64,000 nt of DNA from Kluyvera cryocrescens NBRC 102467 (GTDB lineage Bacteria; Pseudomonadota; Gammaproteobacteria; Enterobacterales; Enterobacteriaceae). Numbering within the stretch: position 1 is the first letter of the stretch; every line of letters starts with the position of its first letter. This document shows positions 7,493 through 16,967 of this stretch, in pieces. The position numbers and the translations under genes were made by a program. The stretch spans positions 62,001 to 126,000 of the forward strand of contig NZ_BCTM01000010.1 of NCBI RefSeq assembly GCF_001571285.1. Reading direction: 5' to 3'. The notes beneath the pieces were generated by a model. That model saw nothing but the letters and a program-made list of their open reading frames with translations. It was not told the DNA's origin and made no database searches.

Positions 7493-8884
7493 TTACTTAC
7501 GGCGCCAGGTGGTGCCCTGTGGACCATCTTCCAGCACGATACCCATCTCGTTGAGACGGTCACGCGCGGCGTCGGCAGCGGCCCAATCTTTGGCTTTACG
7601 CGCGTCCAGACGCTGCTGGATAAGCGACTCGATTTCCGCCACTTCGCTATCGTCAGCCTGGGCACCGCTTTGCAGGAACACTTCAGCATCCTGCTCCAGC
7701 AGGCCCAGCACGGCGGCAAGCGTCCGCAGGCAGGTCGCCGCGGAGTTTGCTTCTTCGCTATTGCCCGCCTGTTTGGCATTGTTCACTTCTTTGGCTAAAT
7801 CAAACAGCACCGCGTAGGCCACCGGCGTGTTGAAATCGTCATCCATCGCTTCTTTGAAGCGCTCGACATACTGCGCGCTACGCGCGAATTCAACGTCGGA
7901 ATGTGCCGTGCCGCGCAGCGCGGTATACAGGCGCTCCAGCGCGGAACGGGCCTGCTTCAGGTTGTCTTCGCTGTAGTTCAGCTGGCTACGATAGTGGCCG
8001 GACATCAGGAAGTAACGCACGGTTTCGGCGTCGTAATATTTCAGCACATCGCGCACGGTAAAGAAGTTGCCCAGCGATTTTGACATCTTCTCGCGGTCAA
8101 CCATCACCATTCCGGAGTGCATCCAGTAGTTAACGTATTCGCCATCGTGCGCGCAGGTCGACTGGGCAATTTCGTTTTCATGGTGCGGGAACATCAGGTC
8201 GGAGCCGCCGCCGTGAATATCAAAATGGTTGCCCAACTGTTTGCAGTTCATCGCCGAACATTCGATGTGCCAGCCCGGACGGCCTGCGCCCCACGGGGAC
8301 GGCCAGCTTGGTTCGCCCTCTTTCGACATTTTCCACAGCACGAAGTCCATTGGGTTGCGTTTAACGTCAACCACGTCAACGCGGGCCCCGGCCTGCAGCT
8401 GATCCAGATCCTGGCGCGACAGCTTGCCGTAATCGGCATCGGTTGGAACATCAAACATCACGTCACCGTTGTCCGCAACATACGCGTGGCCTTTAGCAAT
8501 CAGCTGTTCGGTGATTTCGATGATTTCAGCAATGTGATGGGTCGCGCGCGGTTCGCTATCCGGACGCAGAATATTCAGCGCATCGAAATCTTTGTGCATC
8601 TCAACGATCATGCGATCGACAAGCGCGACAAAGCTTTCGCCGTTTTCGTTGGCACGTTTGATGATTTTGTCGTCGATATCGGTGATATTGCGCACGTACT
8701 TCAGCTTATAGCCGAGAAAACGCAGGTAGCGTGCCACCACGTCAAAGGAGACAAAAGTACGGCCATGGCCAATATGACAGAGATCGTAAACGGTGATACC
8801 ACACACGTACATGCCGACTTCACCGGCGTGAATAGGCTTAAATTCCTCTTTTTGGCGCGTCATTGTGTTGAAGATTTTTAGCAT
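7493..8884 (-). CDS. cysS: Cysteinyl-tRNA synthetase CysS
   Basis: 463 aa (461 in E. coli). This class I aminoacyl-tRNA synthetase charges tRNA-Cys. The zinc-binding [10 protein letters not shown] is near residues 24-33, the HIGH motif reads HIGHGRT, and KMSKSLG is in the C-terminal half of the catalytic core. The zinc site also uses the Cys in HIECSAMN and HHENE. It ends WRRK like the K-12 enzyme. The start at 8884 (MLKIFNT) matches E. coli and drops a four-residue upstream extension. It is divergent from ppiB, as in K-12. The gene is essential. Confidence 0.97.
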   Translation of the reverse strand: MLKIFNTMTRQKEEFKPIHAGEVGMYVCGITVYDLCHIGHGRTFVSFDVVARYLRFLGYKLKYVRNITDIDDKIIKRANENGESFVALVDRMIVEMHKDFDALNILRPDSEPRATHHIAEIIEITEQLIAKGHAYVADNGDVMFDVPTDADYGKLSRQDLDQLQAGARVDVVDVKRNPMDFVLWKMSKEGEPSWPSPWGAGRPGWHIECSAMNCKQLGNHFDIHGGGSDLMFPHHENEIAQSTCAHDGEYVNYWMHSGMVMVDREKMSKSLGNFFTVRDVLKYYDAETVRYFLMSGHYRSQLNYSEDNLKQARSALERLYTALRGTAHSDVEFARSAQYVERFKEAMDDDFNTPVAYAVLFDLAKEVNNAKQAGNSEEANSAATCLRTLAAVLGLLEQDAEVFLQSGAQADDSEVAEIESLIQQRLDARKAKDWAAADAARDRLNEMGIVLEDGPQGTTWRRK

Positions 8885-9070
8885 CGAGAATTCCATGTTT
8901 ACGTGTGTGAACCGGGCTTTCGCCTGAAACGGTATATTCTACCCGTAATTCAACCCGGAAGCAGCACACAATGCAAGGTGATCGATGTCGTCGGTTATGC
9001 TATAACAAGCACCTATATGCCGCTAAACTGCGGGCTAAAGCACCACTCTAATACGGAACAGGATGCAGAA

Positions 9071-9565
9071 ATGGTTACTTTCCACACTAATCACGGCGAT
9101 ATCGTCATCAAAACGTTCGACGACAAAGCGCCGGAAACAGTTAAAAACTTCCTGGACTACTGCCGCGAAGGTTTCTACAACAACACGATTTTCCACCGTG
9201 TTATCAATGGCTTTATGATTCAGGGCGGCGGCTTCGAGCCGGGCATGAACCAGAAAACCACCAAAGAGGCTATCAAAAACGAAGCGAACAACGGTCTGAA
9301 AAACACCCGTGGTACGCTGGCGATGGCCCGAACTCAGGCTCCGCACTCTGCGACCGCACAGTTCTTCATCAACGTGGCAGACAACGACTTCCTGAACTTC
9401 TCCGGCGAAAGCCTGCAGGGTTGGGGCTACTGTGTCTTCGCTGAAGTCGCAGAAGGCATGGACGTTGTTGATAAAATCAAAGCAGTCTCTACCGGTCGTA
9501 GCGGCATGCATCAGGACGTTCCTAAAGAAGACGTTATCATCGAAAGCGTGACCGTCAGCGAGTAA
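9071..9565 (+). CDS. ppiB: Cytoplasmic peptidyl-prolyl cis-trans isomerase B (cyclophilin)
   Basis: 164 aa, the E. coli PpiB length, without a signal peptide. Cyclophilin hallmarks are intact: [13 protein letters not shown] with the catalytic Arg, [17 protein letters not shown], and GYCVFAEV. It catalyses proline isomerisation during folding. A 56-codon in-frame upstream extension (from 8903) has no similarity to cyclophilins and is rejected; the ATG at 9071 gives the family N-terminus [11 protein letters not shown]. lpxH begins 3 nt after the stop, so the two are co-transcribed. Confidence 0.96.
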   Translation: MVTFHTNHGDIVIKTFDDKAPETVKNFLDYCREGFYNNTIFHRVINGFMIQGGGFEPGMNQKTTKEAIKNEANNGLKNTRGTLAMARTQAPHSATAQFFINVADNDFLNFSGESLQGWGYCVFAEVAEGMDVVDKIKAVSTGRSGMHQDVPKEDVIIESVTVSE

Positions 9566-9568
9566 TTG

Positions 9569-10291
9569 GTGGCGACACTCTTTATTGCAGATTTGCATCT
9601 GCAAACAGAAGAACCGGCGATTACCGCCGGTTTTCTGCGTTTTTTAGCCGGTGAAGCGCGCGGCGCCGATGCGCTGTATATTCTGGGCGACCTGTTTGAA
9701 GCCTGGATTGGCGACGATGATCCGAACCCGCTGCACCGGGAAATCGCTACGGCAATCAAAGCATTAGTGGATTCCGGCGTTCCCTGCTATTTCATTCACG
9801 GCAACCGTGATTTCTTGATCGGCAAGCGTTTCGCTCGTGACAGCGGCATGCAGCTGCTCCCCGAAGAAAAAGTCCTGAATCTCTACGGTCGTGACGTGCT
9901 GATTATGCATGGTGACACTCTGTGTACCGACGATCCCGGTTATCTGGCGTTTCGTGCCAAAGTTCACACGCTGTGGATCCAAACCCTGTTCCTTGCCCTG
10001 CCGCTGTTTATCCGTCGCCGCATTGCGCAGAAAATGCGTAACGACAGCAAAGCCGCTAACAGCAGCAAGTCGATGGAGATTATGGATGTGAACCCGCAGG
10101 CGGTTGTGGCGGTGATGGAGAAACATCGCGTCCAGTGGCTGATTCATGGGCATACCCATCGCCCGGATATCCATACCCTTAGCGCCAACGGCGAAACGGC
10201 ACACCGCGTAGTACTCGGCGCCTGGCATCACCACGGCTCGATGGTGAAAGTGAGCCGCGAAGACGTCGAACTTATCCCCTTCCCGTTTTAA
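9569..10291 (+). CDS. lpxH: UDP-2,3-diacylglucosamine diphosphatase LpxH
   Basis: 240 aa from a GTG start that gives [10 protein letters not shown] as in E. coli; a TTG one codon earlier is also possible. This peripheral inner-membrane metallophosphoesterase makes lipid X (2,3-diacylglucosamine-1-phosphate) in lipid A synthesis. Metal ligands sit in ADLHL (Asp8, His10), GDLFEAW, GNRDF, MHGD and HGHTH. The [13 protein letters not shown] segment around 140-152 is the membrane-facing part. The gene is essential and lies 3 nt behind ppiB. Confidence 0.96.
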   Translation: MATLFIADLHLQTEEPAITAGFLRFLAGEARGADALYILGDLFEAWIGDDDPNPLHREIATAIKALVDSGVPCYFIHGNRDFLIGKRFARDSGMQLLPEEKVLNLYGRDVLIMHGDTLCTDDPGYLAFRAKVHTLWIQTLFLALPLFIRRRIAQKMRNDSKAANSSKSMEIMDVNPQAVVAVMEKHRVQWLIHGHTHRPDIHTLSANGETAHRVVLGAWHHHGSMVKVSREDVELIPFPF

Positions 10292-10322
10292 TTTTTCCAT
10301 CTGATTCCCCCTACCCAAGGCT

Positions 10323-10338
10323 ACGCAACCGTTTTCCT
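10323..10338 (+). promoter_or_regulatory. PurR operator of purEK
   Basis: ACGCAACCGTTTTCCT is a near match to the PUR box (ACGCAAACGTTTNCNT) and to the operator found at the same place upstream of E. coli purE. It lies 73 bp before the purE start codon, so PurR with hypoxanthine or guanine should repress purEK. Confidence 0.85.
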
Positions 10339-10410
10339 TGCCCATTTTCCGTGTTATTCTCTGTGGCCTCTAACGTCGTGTGCAGCACACCCACAGGAGT
10401 TTTAAGACGT

Positions 10411-10920
10411 ATGTCTTCCCGCAATAATCCGGTACGTATCGCCATCGTGATGGGGTCCAAAAGTGACTGGGCAACCATGCAGTTCACCGCAGAAATCCTC
10501 GATATTCTGAATGTTCCTCACCACGTTGAAGTGGTTTCCGCCCACCGCACCCCCGATAAACTGTTCAGCTTCGCCGAAGAAGCCGAAAGCAACGGTTATC
10601 AGGTGATTATTGCCGGTGCCGGCGGCGCTGCGCATTTACCCGGTATGATTGCAGCCAAAACGCTGGTCCCGGTACTGGGTGTTCCGGTACAGAGCGCGGC
10701 GTTAAGCGGCGTTGATAGCCTCTACTCTATTGTGCAAATGCCGCGCGGGATCCCGGTTGGCACGCTGGCAATTGGCAAAGCAGGCGCCGCCAACGCCGCC
10801 CTGCTCGCCGCCCAAATCCTCGCACAGCACGACGCAGAACTGCATCAACGTTTGCAGGACTGGCGTAAAGCACAGACCGACGAAGTGCTGGATAATCCCG
10901 ATCCGCGAGGTGCGGCATGA
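10411..10920 (+). CDS. purE: N5-carboxyaminoimidazole ribonucleotide mutase PurE
   Basis: 169 aa as in E. coli. PurE moves the carboxylate of N5-CAIR to form CAIR in purine synthesis. The phosphate-binding MGSKSDW is near residues 14-20, the catalytic His lies in SAHRTPD, and [11 protein letters not shown] forms the active-site loop. The protein is an octamer in known structures. The ATG at 10411 is preceded by CAGGAG; the 20-codon upstream extension overlaps the promoter and is rejected. The stop overlaps the purK start by 4 bp (ATGA). Confidence 0.97.
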   Translation: MSSRNNPVRIAIVMGSKSDWATMQFTAEILDILNVPHHVEVVSAHRTPDKLFSFAEEAESNGYQVIIAGAGGAAHLPGMIAAKTLVPVLGVPVQSAALSGVDSLYSIVQMPRGIPVGTLAIGKAGAANAALLAAQILAQHDAELHQRLQDWRKAQTDEVLDNPDPRGAA

Positions 10921-11984
10921 AACAGGTTTGCGTACTCGGCAACGGTCAGCTAGGCCGGATGTTGCGCCAGGCCGGTGAGCCATTGGGTATTGCCGTCTGG
11001 CCCGTGGGTTTAGAAGCCGACCCGGCCGCCGTGCCGTTTCAGCAAAGCGTCATTACCGCTGAGATTGAACGCTGGCCGGAAACCGCGTTAACCCGCGAAC
11101 TGGCGGAACATAAAGCGTTCGTTAACCGCGACGTATTCCCGATTATTGCCGACCGTCTGACGCAAAAACAGCTGTTCGATAAGCTTGGCCTCGCCACCGC
11201 GCCATGGCAACTGCTGGCGAACGCCGGTGAATGGCCAGCGGTCTTTGACCGTCTGGGCGAGCTGGCGATCGTGAAACGCCGCACTGGTGGCTACGATGGC
11301 CGCGGCCAGTGGCGTCTGCGCGCTAACGAAACCGCTCAGCTACCGAACGATTGCTACGGCGAGTGCATCGTTGAGCAAGGCATTAATTTCTCTGGCGAAG
11401 TGTCATTAGTCGGCGCGCGTGCGCACGACGGCAGCACCGTGTTCTATCCCCTGACCCACAACCTGCATCAGGACGGGATTCTACGCATGAGCGTCGCCTT
11501 CCCGCAGGCAGATGCTCAGCAGCAAGCGCAGGCAGAAACGATGCTTTCCGCCATTATGCAAGAGCTGAACTATGTGGGCGTGATGGCGATGGAGTGCTTC
11601 GTAACGCCTGCCGGTCTGCTGATCAACGAGCTGGCCCCGCGCGTGCACAACAGCGGCCACTGGACGCAAAACGGTGCGTCCATCAGTCAGTTCGAACTGC
11701 ACCTGCGCGCCATTACCGACCTGCCGTTACCGCCGCCGGTGGTCAATAGTCCGTCAGTGATGGTTAACCTGATTGGCACCGACCTGAACTATGACTGGCT
11801 GAAGCTGCCGCTGGTGCACCTGCACTGGTATGACAAAGACGTTCGCGAGGGCCGTAAAGTGGGTCACCTGAACCTCAATGACAGCGATACCGGCCGTCTC
11901 GCCGCTACGCTGGAAGCGCTGGTTCCGCTGCTGCCGGCCGAGTACGCCAGCGGAATTGCCTGGGCGCAAACGCGGCTGAAATAG
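10917..11984 (+). CDS. purK: N5-carboxyaminoimidazole ribonucleotide synthase PurK
   Basis: 355 aa ATP-grasp enzyme. It carboxylates AIR with ATP and bicarbonate to give N5-CAIR, the substrate of PurE encoded just upstream. The N-terminus [11 protein letters not shown] is the family's nucleotide-fold signature. [13 protein letters not shown] and [14 protein letters not shown] are ATP-grasp core motifs. The ATGA overlap with purE indicates translational coupling. Confidence 0.97.
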   Translation: MKQVCVLGNGQLGRMLRQAGEPLGIAVWPVGLEADPAAVPFQQSVITAEIERWPETALTRELAEHKAFVNRDVFPIIADRLTQKQLFDKLGLATAPWQLLANAGEWPAVFDRLGELAIVKRRTGGYDGRGQWRLRANETAQLPNDCYGECIVEQGINFSGEVSLVGARAHDGSTVFYPLTHNLHQDGILRMSVAFPQADAQQQAQAETMLSAIMQELNYVGVMAMECFVTPAGLLINELAPRVHNSGHWTQNGASISQFELHLRAITDLPLPPPVVNSPSVMVNLIGTDLNYDWLKLPLVHLHWYDKDVREGRKVGHLNLNDSDTGRLAATLEALVPLLPAEYASGIAWAQTRLK

Positions 11985-11993
11985 GCCTTTAGT

Positions 11994-12023
11994 GCCGGGG
12001 AAAGCAACTTACGCTTCCCCGGC
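11994..12023 (+). terminator. Stem-loop after purEK
   Basis: GCCGGGGAA pairs with TTCCCCGGC, with an inner GC/GC pair. No clear T-run follows, so it may be an RNA 3'-end stabilising hairpin or a weak terminator. Confidence 0.5.
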
Positions 12024-12092
12024 CCCCTCCTTGAAGCGTAAAATCCCGCCGTAACCGCAATACCCCCACTTTGTTCACAGAAGGATTTCCCC

Positions 12093-13181
12093 ATGAATAA
12101 TGGGACGGATTACTGCGCCATTCTGCGCGCGGAAACGCCCATCATTGACGTTCGTGCACCGGTTGAGTTCGCTCAGGGCGCAATGCCCGCCGCCGTTAAC
12201 CTGCCGTTGATGAACGACGAAGAGCGCGCCGCCGTTGGCACCTGCTATAAACGCGAAGGGGCAGACGCCGCGCTGGCGCTGGGGCATAAGCTGGTTGCCG
12301 GCGACACTCGCCAGCAGCGCATTACGGCCTGGCTGGACGCCTGCCGTGACGCACCGAACGGCTACCTGTGCTGCGCCCGCGGCGGGCAGCGTTCGCATAT
12401 CACACAAAGCTGGATAAAAGAGCATGGCATCGACTATCCGCTGATCGTTGGCGGCTATAAGGCCCTGCGTCAGGCGGCGATTAAAGCTACCGAAGAACTG
12501 GTCCGCCATCCGATAATCCTTATCGGCGGCTGCACCGGTAACGGCAAAACGCCGCTGGTTCGCCAACAGCCGCAGGGGATCGACCTCGAAGGGCTGGCTC
12601 ATCATCGCGGTTCTTCGTTTGGCCGCACACTCAATGCGCAGTTCTCCCAGGCCACTTTTGAGAACCATCTGGCAACGGCGCTGCTGCAAGGCGCGCATGA
12701 ACAGGATCGCGTTCGCTGGGTGCTGGAAGATGAGGGCCGGATGATTGGTGCCAACCATTTGCCGGAATGCCTGCGCGATCGTATGGCGCAGTCGCCTATT
12801 GCGGTGGTGGAGGATCCCTTCGATCTCCGTATTGAGCGGCTGCGGGAAGAGTATTTCACCCGCATGCACCATGACTTCTTCGCCGCCTACGGTGAAGAGC
12901 TGGGCTGGCAAGAATATAGCGCTTACCTGCATCACGGCCTGTTCGCCATCCGCCGTCGCCTGGGCCTACAGCGTTTTGCCGAACTGACCGCCACGCTCGA
13001 TGCGTCGCTGGCCGAACAGCGGCGCAGCGGCTCCACCGAAGCGCATTTCGCCTGGCTGGTGCCGCTGCTTAACGAGTATTACGACCCGATGTACCGCTAT
13101 CAACTGGAGAAGAAAGCCGACAAGATTGTCTTCCGTGGGACATCAGAAGACGTCATGAGTTGGCTCTCTTCGCACCCTTAA
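12093..13181 (+). CDS. selU: tRNA 2-selenouridine/geranyl-2-thiouridine synthase SelU (MnmH, YbbB)
   Basis: 362 aa. The N-terminal rhodanese domain ends in CCARGGQRS with catalytic Cys94. A P-loop reads GGCTGNGKT at 145-153. The family converts 2-thiouridine at the wobble base of Lys, Glu and Gln tRNAs to 2-selenouridine using selenophosphate, by way of a geranylated intermediate. Similarity to E. coli SelU runs through [19 protein letters not shown] at the C-terminus. The E. coli P-loop has Cys where this one has Asn150. The end overlaps the convergent ABC ATPase gene by 4 bp. Confidence 0.95.
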   Translation: MNNGTDYCAILRAETPIIDVRAPVEFAQGAMPAAVNLPLMNDEERAAVGTCYKREGADAALALGHKLVAGDTRQQRITAWLDACRDAPNGYLCCARGGQRSHITQSWIKEHGIDYPLIVGGYKALRQAAIKATEELVRHPIILIGGCTGNGKTPLVRQQPQGIDLEGLAHHRGSSFGRTLNAQFSQATFENHLATALLQGAHEQDRVRWVLEDEGRMIGANHLPECLRDRMAQSPIAVVEDPFDLRIERLREEYFTRMHHDFFAAYGEELGWQEYSAYLHHGLFAIRRRLGLQRFAELTATLDASLAEQRRSGSTEAHFAWLVPLLNEYYDPMYRYQLEKKADKIVFRGTSEDVMSWLSSHP

Positions 13182-14149
13182 GCCTTAAATAGCCAGCAGG
13201 CCGCAAAGTGACGTGGGGCGATTTCCCGCATCGGCGGCTCCTGCTGCTGGCACTGCGGCATCACCTGCGGGCAGCGGCTGCAAAAACGGCAGCCGCTCAG
13301 CTCCGCCGTTGGGCTGGGGATTTCGCCCTTTAAGCCACCGTCGTCCAACTGCTGAATCCGCGGATCGGCCACCGGTACCGAGGCCAGCAGCGCCTGCGTA
13401 TACGGATGCGCCGGGCGCTGATACAGCTCGCCCGCGGGTGCCACTTCCACCAACTTACCGAGATACATCACCCCAATACGGCTGGAAATATGCCGCACCA
13501 TCGACAGGTCGTGAGCGATAAACAGATAGGTCAGCCCCAGCTCCTGCTGCAGATCCTGCAAAATGTTCACCACCTGCGCCTGCACCGACACGTCCAGCGC
13601 CGACAGCGGCTCATCGCACAGCACAAACTCCGGACGCACCGACAGCGCGCGGGCAATGCTAATACGCTGGCGCTGTCCGCCGCTGAACTCATGGGGGAAA
13701 CGGGTCAGATGCTCAGGCTTGAGCCCCACTTTGTAGAGCATTTCCTCGGCGCGCTCGCGCTGGGTATGGGCGTCATAGCCGTGAATTTTCATCGGCTCCG
13801 CCACCAGTTGTTGTACCGTCATGCCGGGGTTAAGCGACGACCACGGGTCCTGGAAAATAGCCTGCATCCGGCGACGTAACGGCTTGAGCGTTGCCTCCGA
13901 CGCCTGCGCAATATCCTGCCCGGCGAATTCAATGTCACCCGAGGTGATATCAAACAGCCGCAGAATCGACCGCCCGACCGTTGATTTACCGCAGCCGGAC
14001 TCCCCCACCAGGCCGAAGGTTTCGCCCGGCTGAATATCAAAGCTGACGCCATCAACGGCTTTGACTACCCGTTTCTGGCTGAAGATGCCGCCGTTGAGGG
14101 CATAATGTTTTCGCACCTCACGCAAACGAATTAACGGTTCCTCCTTCAT
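13178..14149 (-). CDS. Peptide-type ABC importer ATPase, DppF/OppF-like
   Basis: 323 aa. The Walker [10 protein letters not shown], signature FSGGQRQR, Walker [13 protein letters not shown] and switch His (IAHDLSM) are all present. The C-terminal oligopeptide-transporter extension contains the cysteine cluster [14 protein letters not shown], which binds an iron-sulfur cluster in some family members. The ATG at 14149 overlaps the previous ATPase stop as ATGA and follows GGAGG. It is the last gene of a five-gene operon running down to this point. With its partner it powers uptake of a peptide-like ligand, which is not identifiable from sequence. Confidence 0.9.
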   Translation of the reverse strand: MKEEPLIRLREVRKHYALNGGIFSQKRVVKAVDGVSFDIQPGETFGLVGESGCGKSTVGRSILRLFDITSGDIEFAGQDIAQASEATLKPLRRRMQAIFQDPWSSLNPGMTVQQLVAEPMKIHGYDAHTQRERAEEMLYKVGLKPEHLTRFPHEFSGGQRQRISIARALSVRPEFVLCDEPLSALDVSVQAQVVNILQDLQQELGLTYLFIAHDLSMVRHISSRIGVMYLGKLVEVAPAGELYQRPAHPYTQALLASVPVADPRIQQLDDGGLKGEIPSPTAELSGCRFCSRCPQVMPQCQQQEPPMREIAPRHFAACWLFKA

Positions 14150-15123
14150 GCCGATACCTCCTGTTCTGCCAATAACCAACACGCGACCCGATGGCCTTCA
14201 CCGCATTGACGAAACGCCGGCTGCGCCGCGCACTGCGGCATACGCTGCGAGCAGCGTTCAGCAAACGGGCAGCCCGGCGGCGGGTTCAACAGCCCCGGCG
14301 GGGAGCCTTCAATCGGCGACAGTCGGTGCTCCGGGTCATCGGCACGGGGTAACGAAGCCAACAGCCCTTGGGTATAAGGATGCGCCGGACGCAGGAAAAT
14401 ATCTTCGGCGCTGCCCTCTTCCATCACCAGCCCGCCGTACATCACCACCACGCGGCTGCACATCTGCGCCACCACGCCAAGGTCGTGGGTAATCAGTAAA
14501 ATCGCCGCCTGAGTTTGCTGCTGCAGCGATTTCAACAGCCGCAGAATTTGCGCCTGAATGGTGACGTCCAGCGCGGTGGTCGGCTCGTCGGCAATCAGCA
14601 ACTGCGGGTCACAGGAGAGGGCGATAGCAATCATCACTCGCTGGCGCATACCGCCGCTGAATTCATGCGGATACTGCTTAAAGCGCCGCGACGCGTCGGC
14701 AATGCCAACGCTTTCCAGCATCGCCAGCGCTTTTTGGTTGGCAGCTTTGCGGCTTAGCCCTTTATTGCGCATCAGGATTTCCGTCATCTGCCGGCCAATC
14801 GTCAGCACCGGATTGAGCGCAGTCATCGGATCCTGAAAAATCATCGCGATGTCATTACCGCGTATTTGCCGCATCTGCTGCGGCGTTTTTTGCGCCAAAT
14901 CGTCACCGCGAAAGCGTACGCTGCCGCCGGTGATTTTGCCGTTATTGCCCAGCAACTGAAGAATCGATTTACAGGTTACGCTTTTGCCGCACCCGGACTC
15001 TCCGACGATACCGACCAACTCCCCCGCGTTAAGCGCAAAACTGACGCCGCGCACCGCGTGAACTTCCCCGTCACGGGTGAAAAATGAGGTTTGCAGATTA
15101 TCGAGCTCAAGTAAGTTATGCAT
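14146..15123 (-). CDS. Peptide-type ABC importer ATPase, DppD/OppD-like
   Basis: 325 aa. It has the Walker [10 protein letters not shown], signature FSGGMRQRV, Walker B LLIADEPTTALD and switch His (ITHDLGV). The C-terminal HPYTQGLLASLP and the cysteine-bearing extension CPFAERCSQRMPQC are typical of OppD/DppD. It overlaps the permease gene upstream by 8 bp and the second ATPase gene by 4 bp, so the cytoplasmic half of the transporter is translated as a coupled block. Confidence 0.9.
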   Translation of the reverse strand: MHNLLELDNLQTSFFTRDGEVHAVRGVSFALNAGELVGIVGESGCGKSVTCKSILQLLGNNGKITGGSVRFRGDDLAQKTPQQMRQIRGNDIAMIFQDPMTALNPVLTIGRQMTEILMRNKGLSRKAANQKALAMLESVGIADASRRFKQYPHEFSGGMRQRVMIAIALSCDPQLLIADEPTTALDVTIQAQILRLLKSLQQQTQAAILLITHDLGVVAQMCSRVVVMYGGLVMEEGSAEDIFLRPAHPYTQGLLASLPRADDPEHRLSPIEGSPPGLLNPPPGCPFAERCSQRMPQCAAQPAFRQCGEGHRVACWLLAEQEVSA

Positions 15124-15961
15124 CGCGGTTGGCCCCCGGTTCGAAGGCGGTGCGGAACACGTCGCCGAGTACGTTAAAGCTAAAGACTGTCAGCAAAATC
15201 AAAATGCCCGGGAACATAGCCAGCCAGGAGGCCTCGCCGATATACGACTGGGCGTTATTGAGCATACTGCCCCACGATGCGGCGGGCTGCTGGACGCCAA
15301 GACCAAGGAAGCTCAGCGTCGACTCCATGAGAATCGCCGAAGCAATGTTGAGCGTCGCGGCCACGATAATCGTCGGCAGTACGCCGGGAATAATATGCCG
15401 GACTATAATGCGCAGCGGATTCTCCCCGGAGGCACGGGCGTAAAGCACGTATTCACGCTCCTTGATAGACAGGGTTTCCGCACGCACCAGCCGCGACATG
15501 TTCATCCACGTCAACAGGCTGATAATCATAATGATGTTGTCCACACCCGGCTTCAGATAGGCGTTCAGCACCAGCAGCAGGAAAAAGGCCGGGATCGCCA
15601 TCAGAATATCGACGGCGCGCATCATCAGGTTGTCCAGCCAGCCGCCAAAATAGCCGCTAATAGTACCCACCACCGTGCCTATCAGTGTGGAAAACAGCAT
15701 CGCCAGAAAGCCAACCATCAGCGAGATTCGGCCACCGGAAAGCGCGCGGGTGAAATAGTCGCGGCCATATTCATCGGTGCCAAACCAGTGCGCGCCGTCG
15801 GGCGGCAGCATGCGTGCGGCCAGCGACATCTGGTCCGGATCGTATGGGCTTAAACCTGCGGCGAGCGCCGCGACCACAAAAATAAACAGCACCAGCAGGG
15901 AAAACTGCGCCGGACGATTGCGGCGGAGCTGGTGGCGAACGTTTTGCCAGCGTCGATTCAT
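15116..15961 (-). CDS. Peptide-type ABC importer permease, DppC/OppC-like
   Basis: 281 aa. It begins with a basic N-terminus and an N-terminal membrane helix (SLLVLFIFVVAALAAG), followed by the OppC N-terminal domain segment GTDEYGRDYFTR and the BPD transport domain with about five more helices. The EAA loop that contacts the ATPase reads EYVLYARASGENPLRIIVRH. It lies 6 nt behind the first permease gene. Confidence 0.9.
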   Translation of the reverse strand: MNRRWQNVRHQLRRNRPAQFSLLVLFIFVVAALAAGLSPYDPDQMSLAARMLPPDGAHWFGTDEYGRDYFTRALSGGRISLMVGFLAMLFSTLIGTVVGTISGYFGGWLDNLMMRAVDILMAIPAFFLLLVLNAYLKPGVDNIIMIISLLTWMNMSRLVRAETLSIKEREYVLYARASGENPLRIIVRHIIPGVLPTIIVAATLNIASAILMESTLSFLGLGVQQPAASWGSMLNNAQSYIGEASWLAMFPGILILLTVFSFNVLGDVFRTAFEPGANRDA

Positions 15962-15967
15962 CGTCGG

Positions 15968-16912
15968 TTACCTCATTGTACGAATGCGGGGATCGGCAAA
16001 GCGATACAGCAGATCGGCCAGCAAATTGCCAACGATCAGCATCAGCGACGACAGCAGGATAATCGCCATGATCAGCGGATAGTCCAGCGAAGTGATCGCC
16101 TGGATCCCCAAAAGCCCCATGCCCGGCCAGGAGAAGACGCTTTCGGTCACGTACGCCCCCACCACCAGTTCACCAAACGACAGGCCGAACAGCGTAATCA
16201 CCGGCAGCAGAACGTTTTTCAGCACGTGACGGAACAAGATCGTGCGATAGGTCGCACCGTAGGCCAACTGCGTCTGTACATAGTCCGCCGACAGTTGAGT
16301 AATGGTGTTAGATCGCACGTAGCGGACGTAGGTTGAGAGGTTATAAAACGTTAGCGCGATACACGGCAGCACACCGTGGCGCATAACATCAAGCCAGCTA
16401 TCTTCGACGCCGATAGTCCGCATCCCCATACTGGGAAACCAGTTGAGCTGCACGGCAAAAACGGTAATCAGCAAGATCCCAAACCAGAAGATCGGCACGG
16501 AGATACCGATGTAGGCAAACAGGTTCAGCACATAGTCCAACCAACGATGTTTGAACGCACCGGCCAGCAGGCCCAGCGGCACTGCCAGCACAATCGCCAG
16601 CAGCAATGAAGCACCCATCAGGCCAAGGGTGGCGGGAATCCGTTCGAGGATCATCTCCAGCACCGGGCGGTGGTAAATCAGCGAATAGCCCAGATCGCCG
16701 TGCAGAATATTTTTTAGCCACAGCAGATACTGGGTCACCAGCGGTTTATCCAGCCCGAGACTATGGCGAATACGCTCAATATCGTCTGGCGACATGCGCG
16801 GCGTGATGTACGCCTGGATGGGGTCTCCGGGGGCAAGTTTGACCAGCAAAAACGCCACCAGTGAGATAAAGAAAAGCATCGGCAGCAGTTGCAGCAACCG
16901 ACGTGTCAACAT
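15968..16912 (-). CDS. Peptide-type ABC importer permease, DppB/OppB-like
   Basis: 314 aa from ATG 16912 (MLTRRLLQLLPMLFFISLV). This N-terminal helix is followed by APGDP, a conserved mark of DppB/OppB permeases, and the EAA loop DYVQTQLAYGATYRTILFRH. The better Shine-Dalgarno (GAAGGGA) would place the start at the GTG at 16921, three codons earlier; a still longer extension runs into the terminator hairpin at 16936-16960 and is rejected. It forms the membrane pore with the DppC-like subunit. Confidence 0.87.
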   Translation of the reverse strand: MLTRRLLQLLPMLFFISLVAFLLVKLAPGDPIQAYITPRMSPDDIERIRHSLGLDKPLVTQYLLWLKNILHGDLGYSLIYHRPVLEMILERIPATLGLMGASLLLAIVLAVPLGLLAGAFKHRWLDYVLNLFAYIGISVPIFWFGILLITVFAVQLNWFPSMGMRTIGVEDSWLDVMRHGVLPCIALTFYNLSTYVRYVRSNTITQLSADYVQTQLAYGATYRTILFRHVLKNVLLPVITLFGLSFGELVVGAYVTESVFSWPGMGLLGIQAITSLDYPLIMAIILLSSLMLIVGNLLADLLYRFADPRIRTMR

Positions 16913-16935
16913 TGTGTTCACGACATTCCCTTCAC

Positions 16936-16960
16936 AAAAAGCCCCCATGACCGGGGGCTA
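16936..16960 (-). terminator. Intra-operon attenuating terminator between binding protein and permease genes
   Basis: On the minus strand AGCCCCC-GGTCAT-GGGGGCT is followed by TTTTTG. The 7-bp GC stem with five T residues sits 8 nt after the binding-protein stop and before the permease start. Most transcripts would end here, giving more binding protein than membrane subunits, a common arrangement in ABC importers. Confidence 0.8.
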
Positions 16961-16967
16961 ATCTGGC

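Noticed and set aside
8117-8881. 254-codon frame opposite cysS
   Set aside because: Antisense shadow of an essential tRNA synthetase gene with no independent evidence.
8903-9070. In-frame N-terminal extension of PpiB
   Set aside because: The extension covers the divergent promoter region with cysS and does not resemble any cyclophilin; the ATG at 9071 gives the standard protein.
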